Shown in pieces: positions 1 to 5,611 of a DNA stretch of 5,776 bases. Under the pieces are notes generated by a model. It did not search any database. It was given only the letters and a program-made list of their open reading frames with translations, and was not told where the DNA came from. Source of the DNA: Flavobacteriales bacterium UBA7430 (GTDB lineage: Bacteria > Bacteroidota > Bacteroidia > Flavobacteriales > UBA7430); assembly GCA_002478765.1 (NCBI GenBank), contig DLQO01000061.1, positions 1 through 5,776 of the forward strand. The letters run 5' to 3'. Numbering within the stretch: position 1 is the first letter of the stretch; each line of letters opens with the position of its first letter. Position numbers and translations under genes: made by a program.

Positions 1-1002
1 GGCTTGTGCAATAAAAACAGCCGCTACTCCTTGATACACACTAGTACCATCCATGTTTATGGTAGCACCTATCGGCAGTACAAAACTCGTTACTTCTTTA
101 TCTACCCCCAACTGATCTTCCACACACTCCATAGTAACAGGTAGTGTTGCAGCACTTGAACTGGTGGAAAAAGCAAGTAATTGTGCAGGAGCGATTCCTC
201 TAAAGAAAAAGGAAGTACTTTTTTTAACTACTACACGAACGAATAATGCGTATGCGCCGATCATCGCCGCAAGACCTAACAATAAAGTAACAGCATAAAG
301 TGCAAGTGCCTTAAAGAGTTCTAAGCTTGGGGCTTCGACCACCAAGGCAGCTAGAAGAGCAAAAACACCGTAGGGCGCTGCAAGCATAATGAGATCAATG
401 AGTTTTAAAATCACCGCATTAAAAGAGTCAAAAAAACTTTTGACAGATGATGATTTTTTTTCAGGAATAAGAATAATCCCAATACCAAAAAACATAGCGA
501 AAAATATAATTTGCAACATATTACGGTTGTTGCTGGCTGCTGCAAAAATATTGGAAGGGACAATGTCAACGAGTGCTTGTAAGGGACCTGCACTACTCTG
601 CTTAGCAGCTGCCTCTCGCTTCTGGTTAGCATCAGATGCGTAAGCTTCTACTAATTCTTTGCGTGTTTCCAAACTAATCGATTTCCCAGGTTGTATGGTG
701 TTGACCAAAATCAAACCAATAACAACAGCAACCAAGGTGGTGCTTATATATGTTAAAATCGTTCTCCCTCCCATTTGTGAGAGTTTTGAAATATCTTTTA
801 AATCGGAAACTCCTTTTATGAGGGATGCTAATATTAGAGGAATTGCAATTAACTTTAACAGATTGATGAAAATAGTACCAAACGGTTTGATGTAATCTCC
901 AACAAATTGAGAACCACCGCCAACGTATGACATCACTAAACCAAAAAGGACACCCAGTGCCATTCCGATTAAAATTTTCCAGTGTAAAGCTAATTTTTTC
1001 AT
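1..1002 (-). CDS. Dicarboxylate/amino acid:cation symporter (DAACS family), 3' end cut off by the window
   Basis: Inner-membrane secondary transporter that takes up dicarboxylates or acidic/neutral amino acids with Na+ or H+. The frame is open for 334 codons from the ATG at 1002-1000 to the window edge; family members are usually about 400-430 residues, so roughly the last 80-100 are missing. I translated it by hand. Visible family marks are the serine-rich hairpin 1 motif STSSSAATLP (about residues 279-288) and NMDGTS (316-321), the unwound TM7 segment that binds cation and substrate in GltPh-like proteins. Multiple hydrophobic segments are present, with a polar lysine-rich loop at about 104-138. 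The TM8 residues that decide substrate choice lie outside the window, so the substrate is not assigned. The start lies 3 bases after the aroC stop with no promoter box between, so it is probably co-transcribed with aroC. The family call is firm. Confidence 0.93.
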   Translation of the reverse strand, partial: MKKLALHWKILIGMALGVLFGLVMSYVGGGSQFVGDYIKPFGTIFINLLKLIAIPLILASLIKGVSDLKDISKLSQMGGRTILTYISTTLVAVVIGLILVNTIQPGKSISLETRKELVEAYASDANQKREAAAKQSSAGPLQALVDIVPSNIFAAASNNRNMLQIIFFAMFFGIGIILIPEKKSSSVKSFFDSFNAVILKLIDLIMLAAPYGVFALLAALVVEAPSLELFKALALYAVTLLLGLAAMIGAYALFVRVVVKKSTSFFFRGIAPAQLLAFSTSSSAATLPVTMECVEDQLGVDKEVTSFVLPIGATINMDGTSVYQGVAAVFIAQA

Positions 1003-1005
1003 AGA

Positions 1006-2070
1006 CTAAATTTTATTTGTTCGACTAAGTAAGCTGTAATCTGCGAGAACTAAAGCTGCCATTGCTTCTACAATTGGCACCGCTCTTGGAACAACACAAG
1101 GATCGTGCCTCCCTTTTCCTTCCATCACTACTTTCTGTCCTTTATTATCGATGGTATCCTGCGCCTGCATTACGGTTGCTACAGGTTTGAATGCTACGTT
1201 AAAATAAACATCCATTCCATTTGAAATACCTCCTTGAATACCACCCGAGCGATTCGATTGTGTAGTCCCATCGGTATTGAATGGATCGTTGTGCTGACTC
1301 CCTTTCATTTGAGAACCATCAAAACCGCTTCCGTATTCAAAGCCTTTTACTGCATTGATGGACAGCATCACCTTTCCTAATTCGGCATGAAGTTTATCAA
1401 AGGCGGGTTCTCCTAGGCCAACGGGTACGTTTTGAATTACACAAGTAATAACACCACCTACCGTATCGCCTTCTTTACGAATTTGACGGATATAAGCTTC
1501 CATTTGTTCTGCCATAATTGGGTCGGCACAACGTACGGGATTTTCTTCTATCGCAGCAAAATTAAGCTCTTGATAGGGCGTGTCCATTTTAAGAGGTCCA
1601 ACTGCCGATACAAATGCTGTAAACTTAATGTTCGATAAAAATTGCTTGGCTATGGCTCCGGCTACTACTCTACTTGCTGTTTCTCTAGCGGAACTTCTGC
1701 CCCCGCCACGATAATCTCGAAACCCATATTTTTGATCGTACACATAATCTGCATGTGATGGACGATAACTGTCTTTTATATGACCGTAATCTTTAGATTT
1801 TTGGTTTGTATTGTGAATAGCGAAACCAATGGGGGTACCCGTAGTTTTACCTTCAAATATTCCAGAATAAAAAACAACTAGATCCGGCTCCTTGCGTTGG
1901 GTTACAATTGCTGACTGACCCGGTTTCCTGCGATTCAGCTCCTTTTGAATTGCATCGATATCCAAAACAATTCCTGCCGGGCATCCGTCAATTACTCCGC
2001 CCAATGCTGGTCCGTGAGATTCTCCAAAAGTTGTTACATTGAATAATGTTCCAAAACTATTTCCTGCCAT
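1006..2070 (-). CDS. aroC: Chorismate synthase
   Basis: Catalyses the last shikimate-pathway step, 5-enolpyruvylshikimate-3-phosphate to chorismate, in the cytosol with reduced FMN. The 354-residue protein has the usual length and is complete. Signature regions in order: GESHG (16-20) leading into DGCPAG (28-33); RRKPGQS (47-53); RPSHAD (103-108); [13 protein letters not shown] (122-134); [13 protein letters not shown] (273-285), which is part of the FMN/substrate site; and [17 protein letters not shown] (321-337). The conserved histidines His19 and His106 are both present. The ATG at 2070 is preceded by a TATATTTG -7 box whose predicted transcription start leaves a leader of about 15 bases. 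No Shine-Dalgarno sequence is visible. It is the first gene of an apparent two-gene unit with the downstream symporter. I see no obvious metabolic link between the two genes. Confidence 0.98.
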   Translation of the reverse strand: MAGNSFGTLFNVTTFGESHGPALGGVIDGCPAGIVLDIDAIQKELNRRKPGQSAIVTQRKEPDLVVFYSGIFEGKTTGTPIGFAIHNTNQKSKDYGHIKDSYRPSHADYVYDQKYGFRDYRGGGRSSARETASRVVAGAIAKQFLSNIKFTAFVSAVGPLKMDTPYQELNFAAIEENPVRCADPIMAEQMEAYIRQIRKEGDTVGGVITCVIQNVPVGLGEPAFDKLHAELGKVMLSINAVKGFEYGSGFDGSQMKGSQHNDPFNTDGTTQSNRSGGIQGGISNGMDVYFNVAFKPVATVMQAQDTIDNKGQKVVMEGKGRHDPCVVPRAVPIVEAMAALVLADYSLLSRTNKI

Positions 2071-2089
2071 ATTATGTCTATTAGATTCA

Positions 2090-2120
2090 CAAATATACTA
2101 CATTAAATCACTATCAGAAA
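2090..2120 (-). promoter_or_regulatory. aroC promoter (Bacteroidota type)
   Basis: Read on the minus strand, TATATTTG occupies 2097-2090 and matches TAnnTTTG. TTTC at 2120-2117 matches three of four bases of the -33 TTTG, with a 19-base spacer. By the usual geometry transcription would start near 2085, about 15 bases before the aroC ATG. The box match is seen directly; promoter activity is inferred. Confidence 0.65.
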
Positions 2121-2180
2121 TCATTCCGTACACTCAATCACATTCTAAGATTTAGAGATGAATTTTATCAGTTGAATTCT

Positions 2181-2188
2181 TATATTTG
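2181..2188 (+). promoter_or_regulatory. -7 box TATATTTG for the lipoprotein gene
   Basis: A perfect TAnnTTTG match ends only 3 bases before the ATG at 2192. If it acts as the -7 element, transcription would begin around 2193, on the start codon, giving a leaderless or nearly leaderless mRNA. I find no good TTTG about 20 bases upstream. An unseen upstream start is the alternative. Confidence 0.5.
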
Positions 2189-2191
2189 TAC

Positions 2192-3316
2192 ATGAAAAAA
2201 ATCAAATTCATTGCAGCTTGTTCTATCGCAATCAGCTTCTATATAAGCTCGTGTACTTCACTTGAGCCCAATACCTTTGTCATTAATGGTACAACAGACC
2301 ATACAGATGGTTCGAGTATTTATCGCATCAAATCGGGGCCAAACGGTCAGCCCATAACCATAGACTCCACTAAAGTAGTAAATGGGTCTTTTGAACTTAA
2401 AGGCTCATTAGATCAGATTGATATCAATTTTATTTTTCTTGATGGAATTAACGGGAATGTTCCTGTCATCCTGGAGGAAGGGGCAATTGATATAAACATT
2501 TTCAAAGACAGCATAGCTTCTTCTATTATCGCTGGAACTCCTTCCAACAATAATTTAGCACAATACAGAGTATCGACTCAAGGGTTTGCAAAAGACATGA
2601 GAACCTTGGTTCAAGAAATAAATGAAGCCAATACTCTTGGCGATAATATTCTTGTAGAAGATCTTACTGCAGAATACAAAGCAGTAGAGGCAAATTTAAA
2701 TGTGTATGAAAGAGATTTCATGAACTCCAACCCCCAGTCTTACGTTGCTTCTTTGATTTTGGAACGCCTCGTTACTACCAAAGCAATGCGTTCTTCTGAA
2801 GCCAAACTCATTTTCAATGGTTTTGATCCTAAGATAAAAAGTAGCGTTTCTGGTAAAAAAGTTGAAGCAATAATCAACACTCCCTCCAATCCAACTGCCC
2901 TAGGTGAAATTGCTCCAGCATTTGAAGGCCCTACTCCTACCGGCGAAATAATTTCCCTAGCATCACTCAAAGGAAAGGTTACCATCATTGATTTTTGGGC
3001 AGCTTGGTGTCGTCCGTGTCGTATTGAAAACCCAAACTTAGTTCGTCTCTACAAACGCATGCACCATAAAGGTCTTGAAATAGTTGGTGTTTCTTTGGAT
3101 AAAAACAAGACGAGTTGGGAACGTGCAATCGAAGACGATGGCCTCAATTGGAATCATGTTTCTAATTTAAAATTTTGGCAAGAACCAATTGCATTGTTAT
3201 ACGGAGTACGCAGTATTCCTGCCGCATTTGTTTTGAATAAAGACGGTGTTATCGTTGCTAAAAATTTAAGAGGTGCGCAGTTAGATGCTAAAATTGAAGA
3301 GCTCCTCAATGAATAA
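2192..3316 (+). CDS. TlpA/ResA-like thioredoxin-fold lipoprotein with N-terminal DUF4369-like domain
   Basis: Predicted envelope-anchored thiol-disulfide oxidoreductase of 374 residues. It starts with a basic, hydrophobic signal peptide and a lipobox ISSC, with Cys21 as the likely lipidated residue. Residues about 29-113 resemble DUF4369 (FVINGTTDHTDGSSIYRI and later DSTKVVNGSFELKG), the usual N-terminal partner of Bacteroidota TlpA-like lipoproteins. A charged helical linker covers about 120-230. The C-terminal thioredoxin/AhpC-TSA domain (about 239-374) has the redox motif WCRPC (Cys273, Cys276) and the cis-proline loop SIPAAF with Pro343. I chose the ATG at 2192 over the in-frame TTG at 2186 because that TTG lies inside the TATATTTG promoter box and MKKIK is a normal signal-peptide start. 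The partner is unknown; cytochrome c maturation or general periplasmic disulfide reduction are possible. The Crp/Fnr gene follows 37 bases later without its own promoter box. Confidence 0.92.
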   Translation: MKKIKFIAACSIAISFYISSCTSLEPNTFVINGTTDHTDGSSIYRIKSGPNGQPITIDSTKVVNGSFELKGSLDQIDINFIFLDGINGNVPVILEEGAIDINIFKDSIASSIIAGTPSNNNLAQYRVSTQGFAKDMRTLVQEINEANTLGDNILVEDLTAEYKAVEANLNVYERDFMNSNPQSYVASLILERLVTTKAMRSSEAKLIFNGFDPKIKSSVSGKKVEAIINTPSNPTALGEIAPAFEGPTPTGEIISLASLKGKVTIIDFWAAWCRPCRIENPNLVRLYKRMHHKGLEIVGVSLDKNKTSWERAIEDDGLNWNHVSNLKFWQEPIALLYGVRSIPAAFVLNKDGVIVAKNLRGAQLDAKIEELLNE

Positions 3317-3325
3317 GTAAAATAG

Positions 3326-3339
3326 GACTTCCCCAAGTC
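3326..3339 (+). other. Small hairpin between the lipoprotein and regulator genes
   Basis: GACTT-CCCC-AAGTC forms a perfect 5-bp stem with a 4-base loop, 9 bases after the lipoprotein stop and 14 before the regulator ATG. No T-run follows, so it is not a standard intrinsic terminator. It may be a weak mRNA stability or processing element, or chance. Confidence 0.25.
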
Positions 3340-3353
3340 GAAACCAGAGCGCT

Positions 3354-3982
3354 ATGAATGAATTTGACACCTTATTTGAGGCTCTAAAAAATACAGAACC
3401 TCCACTACAAAAGGAAATCCGCACCCATACGGTAATAGAAGACTACCCCAAAGGAGTTTTTGTTGTAGAGCAAGAAAAATACATCAAGTGGCTTGCAATT
3501 GTGATACGGGGGACTGTTCGAGTTTGGCAAGAAGAAGAAGACTGCGAAATTTTATTGTACTACGTAAATCCTCTTGAAACCTATTCCCTATCGCTAGCTG
3601 CAACTTTTAAGGATTATAAAAGTCTTGTTCATGCACGAACTGAAAACAATACCACCCTTATAAAAATACCCGTACGCTTTATAAAACAATGGAGTTTTGA
3701 ATATCAATCTTGGTTTCGATTCACTACACAATCGTTTATTACGAGTTGTGAGGATTTATTAATCTCCTATAAAAGCCTGGCCTTTAAAAAAATTGGAGAG
3801 CGATTATATGATTATATCATCCACTCAAAAAACTTTGCAACAATAAACTCCTCATTTCTCATAAAGCACTAGCCAATGAGTTAGGAACAACTCGGGAGGT
3901 CATCTCGCGTTTATTAAAACAAATGGAAGACGAAGGTCTTTTGAAATTACACTTTAAAATGATTGAATTGATAAAAAGTTAG
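3354..3982 (+). pseudogene. Crp/Fnr-family transcriptional regulator, reading frame broken at an A6 run
   Basis: Cytosolic DNA-binding regulator. Frame 1 from the ATG at 3354 gives 172 residues and stops at 3870-3872. Residues about 1-120 are a cyclic-nucleotide-binding-like barrel (IRGTVRVWQEEE, LLYYVNPLETYSLSLAATF), followed by the dimer helix and KKIGERLYDYII (145-156). The winged-helix domain continues in the -1 frame: NNKLLISHKALANELG, then TTREVISRLLKQMEDEGLLK, ending at TAG 3980-3982. One extra A in the run 3827-3832 restores a continuous 209-residue protein of normal family length, with recognition helix residues Arg181, Glu182 and Arg186. The region matching the cAMP phosphate-binding Arg-Ser of E. 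coli CRP reads Lys89-Ser90, and there is no Fnr-type cysteine cluster (only Cys64 and Cys132 in frame 1), so the ligand is unknown. The gene sits 37 bases after the lipoprotein gene without a visible promoter. A homopolymer sequencing error, a real mutation, or -1 recoding could each explain the break; I favour an indel. Confidence 0.85.
3827..3833 (+). other. A AAA AAC heptamer at the frameshift point
   Basis: The codons TCA AAA AAC place A-AAA-AAC in the exact X-XXY-YYZ phase of a -1 slippery site, and a -1 shift here joins the two halves of the Crp/Fnr regulator. The only downstream stem I found, CTCATT 3851-3856 with AATGAG 3875-3880, is weak and starts 17 bases away, beyond the usual 5-9. 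The site is equally a classic place for a sequencing or replication indel. Confidence 0.4.
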
Positions 3983-3986
3983 TTGG

Positions 3987-4004
3987 TTGTGACATTTAGC
4001 ACAA
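3987..4004 (+). promoter_or_regulatory. Candidate Crp-type operator upstream of the alpha/beta hydrolase
   Basis: TTGTGACATTTAGCACAA is an inverted repeat (TTGTG-N8-CACAA). It differs at one base from the core CRP consensus TGTGA-N6-TCACA, reading TGTGA-CATTTA-GCACA. It begins 4 bases after the regulator's stop. Its centre (3995.5) lies about 42 bases upstream of the transcription start predicted from the hydrolase -7 box, the class II activator position. The repeat is seen directly; binding by the adjacent regulator is inferred. Confidence 0.55.
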
Positions 4005-4025
4005 TTTATAGGATATGAGCGGCTT

Positions 4026-4033
4026 TATATTTG
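4026..4033 (+). promoter_or_regulatory. -7 box TATATTTG for the alpha/beta hydrolase gene
   Basis: A perfect TAnnTTTG match 23 bases before the ATG; the predicted transcription start is near 4038, leaving a leader of about 19 bases. At the position expected for a -33 TTTG (about 4002-4005) the sequence reads CAAT, so the promoter may need an activator. The candidate operator at 3987-4004 is suitably placed for one. Confidence 0.6.
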
Positions 4034-4056
4034 CCTCATAACCTAAACAATATATC

Positions 4057-4866
4057 ATGAAAAAAACACTTCAAATCTCAAGTTTAACACTAGTTTTTCT
4101 TTTTTCTATGTTCATTCAGGCACATCCTACAGAAGTACCCTCAAAAAAAACAAAAACCTATGTTCTTGTGCAATCCGCTTGGCTGGGGGCATGGCAATTG
4201 CAGCAGGTAGCTCAAACGCTAGAAACTGCAGGACATACTGTAATTACACCTGTGGCCAGTCATGGAAGTGACAAAACTCTCGCAGGCGATATTACGATGG
4301 AAACCTATGTAAATCAACTCCTAGCTATTCTTGACAGCCAGCAAGAAAAAGTAGTTTTAGTGGGTCATAGTTTTAACGGAATTACGGTGAGTAGAGTCGC
4401 TGAATTGCGGCCAAAAAAAATTGATCGCTTGGTTTATTTAACTGCCTTTCTTTTACCAAACGGTGCTTCATTCTACGACGCAGTCCAAGGTGTTCCAGAC
4501 TCTAAGGCTGTAGAAAATTTCTTTCTCTCTGAAGATCAAACACAGGCCTTTGTAAAAGAAGAAGCAATGCAAAATGCATTTGCGCATGACATCCCTGCTG
4601 AGGCTTTTAATCAAGCGAAAGCATACATTGTTCCAGAACCTGCTACTCCCTTAGGATACAAGCTTGAAGTAACGGATGCTGTGTTTGGAAAAATTCCAAA
4701 ATACTATATTGAATGTACGGAGGACCGAGCCATTCCTATAGCTTCACAACGAGGTATGTATGAAGGTAAAGTGAAAAAAGTATTTACATTAAACTCAAGC
4801 CATACCCCAAACTTTTCACAACCCGACAAGCTTGCGTTTATTCTACTAGATGTAATCCGCAAGTAA
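4057..4866 (+). CDS. Exported alpha/beta hydrolase (methylesterase/hydroxynitrile lyase-like)
   Basis: Predicted serine hydrolase of 269 residues with a signal peptide (about 1-22, possible cleavage at QA-HP), so it probably acts in the periplasm or outside the cell. The core resembles the plant methylesterase/hydroxynitrile lyase branch of the alpha/beta hydrolase fold. The nucleophile elbow is GHSFNG with Ser105; the acid is probably Asp223 in the segment YIECTEDRAIP; the base is His249 in SSHTPNFSQPDKLA. All three triad residues are therefore present. The oxyanion-loop segment reads VLVQSAW (36-42), where most relatives have VHGAW, so the His-Gly pair is replaced by Gln39-Ser40. The substrate cannot be named; small esters or lactones are a reasonable guess. 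It follows the Crp/Fnr gene with its own promoter and operator candidate, and is closed by a hairpin terminator. ATG 4057 is chosen because MKKTLQ opens a proper signal peptide. Confidence 0.88.
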   Translation: MKKTLQISSLTLVFLFSMFIQAHPTEVPSKKTKTYVLVQSAWLGAWQLQQVAQTLETAGHTVITPVASHGSDKTLAGDITMETYVNQLLAILDSQQEKVVLVGHSFNGITVSRVAELRPKKIDRLVYLTAFLLPNGASFYDAVQGVPDSKAVENFFLSEDQTQAFVKEEAMQNAFAHDIPAEAFNQAKAYIVPEPATPLGYKLEVTDAVFGKIPKYYIECTEDRAIPIASQRGMYEGKVKKVFTLNSSHTPNFSQPDKLAFILLDVIRK

Positions 4867-4889
4867 GACCTAATATCTAAGGTGTAATT

Positions 4890-4922
4890 AAAGTGCTGGC
4901 GTTTGTCGGCACTTTTAGTTTT
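4890..4922 (+). terminator. Intrinsic terminator, probably bidirectional, between convergent genes
   Basis: AAAGTGC (4890-4896) pairs perfectly with GCACTTT (4909-4915). Four more pairs (two G-C, two G-T wobbles) extend the stem to 11 with a GTTT loop. On the plus strand it is followed by TAGTTTTT, fitting termination of the hydrolase mRNA. On the minus strand the stem ends in TTT followed by AATTA, a weaker tail for the rhomboid gene. The stem overlaps the first base read of the rhomboid stop codon region (4915-4917). Confidence 0.8.
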
Positions 4923-5562
4923 TCCTAAATAAGATGAAGCCAGTAACCACAGTAACAACAACCAATAGAATGAGTGTTGTAAACGAAGTCGCAATGACAG
5001 ATGGAACCAAGATCAGCGTAGCCAGTATACCACCGATTGCACCGCCAAAATGAGCGGTATGACCAATATTATCTTGTTGTTTTTTCATTCCAAATAAGGT
5101 GTAAACTAAATACCCAATCCCGAAAACGTATCCCGGAAGCGGCACTGGAAAGATGAACAGGGCTAATTTCATTTCTGGATACATCAAGATGGTGGCATAT
5201 AAAATACCCATGATGGCTCCACTTGCACCTACTGCACTATAATAGGGATTGTCACGATGAAAATACAAGGCAAAAAGATTTCCGGCTATTAGGCAAGAAA
5301 AGTATAGGATCAGAAAATTCAACATCCCAAGCCCGGCTAATGCCTGCCCCCCAAAAAGATACAATGCAAACATATTGAATCCCAGGTGTGCCATATCGAC
5401 ATGCAAAAAAGCAGAACTGACGATACGATACGATTGACCACCTTTAACAGAAGCAATACTGAATTTAAAGCGGTTGAAAAAGAGTGTATCCTTGAACCCC
5501 TTTAATGAAAAAAGAACATTGACGATAAGGATTGTCAAAATTAATGGTGGAAGTGAATGCAT
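4915..5562 (-). CDS. Rhomboid family intramembrane serine protease
   Basis: Polytopic membrane protease that cuts transmembrane substrates inside the lipid bilayer; 215 residues, complete. The catalytic dyad is visible: Ser114 in GASG (112-115) and His171 in the segment GHTAHFGG (167-174). His59 and Asn63 in HLGFN match the HxxxN oxyanion motif on TM2. Hydrophobic segments lie at about 5-20, 53-72, 78-101, 107-126, 132-156, 168-187 and 192-211, consistent with the six-helix core plus a seventh C-terminal helix. There is no extra soluble domain. The ATG at 5562 lies about 15 bases downstream of the start predicted from its own TATATTTG box. It converges on the alpha/beta hydrolase and diverges from an LpxL-like acyltransferase gene. 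The substrate is unknown. Confidence 0.95.
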   Translation of the reverse strand: MHSLPPLILTILIVNVLFSLKGFKDTLFFNRFKFSIASVKGGQSYRIVSSAFLHVDMAHLGFNMFALYLFGGQALAGLGMLNFLILYFSCLIAGNLFALYFHRDNPYYSAVGASGAIMGILYATILMYPEMKLALFIFPVPLPGYVFGIGYLVYTLFGMKKQQDNIGHTAHFGGAIGGILATLILVPSVIATSFTTLILLVVVTVVTGFILFRKN

Positions 5563-5581
5563 ATCGCTTTATTATTGGGTT

Positions 5582-5589
5582 CAAATATA
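5582..5589 (-). promoter_or_regulatory. -7 box TATATTTG for the rhomboid gene
   Basis: CAAATATA on the plus strand reads TATATTTG on the minus strand, ending 20 bases before the rhomboid ATG; the predicted start is near 5577. No clear -33 TTTG is present, only the run of T (minus strand) opposite 5602-5609. The box lies back to back with the opposite-strand box at 5592-5599. Confidence 0.6.
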
Positions 5590-5591
5590 CT

Positions 5592-5599
5592 TATATTTG
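5592..5599 (+). promoter_or_regulatory. -7 box TATATTTG for the LpxL-like acyltransferase gene
   Basis: A perfect TAnnTTTG match. TTTA at 5568-5571 is a three-of-four -33 element with a 20-base spacer. The predicted transcription start is near 5604, which lies after the in-frame TTG at 5597 and before the GTG at 5612, and so supports the GTG as the start codon. Confidence 0.6.
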
Positions 5600-5611
5600 T
5601 TAAAAAAAATT

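Noticed and set aside
389..895. Plus-strand open frames at 389-643 and 659-895 and a minus-strand frame at 411-632
   Set aside because: All lie inside the symporter gene, whose own minus-strand frame is continuous and carries clear family motifs. The others show no family resemblance.
1432..1638. Plus-strand open frame inside aroC
   Set aside because: Antisense shadow of a fully conserved enzyme gene with no promoter box or recognisable product.
2098..2180. Possible regulator site or repeats (several AATCA-like words) between aroC and the lipoprotein gene
   Set aside because: The words are short, unevenly spaced and expected in AT-rich DNA; no inverted repeat of useful length was found.
2740..3336. 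Minus-strand open frames at 2740-2988 and 3154-3336
   Set aside because: Antisense to the conserved thioredoxin-fold region of the lipoprotein gene, without any family signal.
3851..3880. Stem CTCATT/AATGAG as a stimulator of programmed -1 frameshifting in the Crp/Fnr gene
   Set aside because: Only 6 A/T-rich pairs with an 18-base loop, starting 17 bases after the heptamer instead of 5-9. A chance match is likely, so recoding is not firmly supported.
4704..4994. Minus-strand open frame across the hydrolase 3' end, the terminator and the rhomboid 3' end
   Set aside because: It spans the convergent terminator hairpin and overlaps two confident genes. The protein is unrecognisable and has no promoter.
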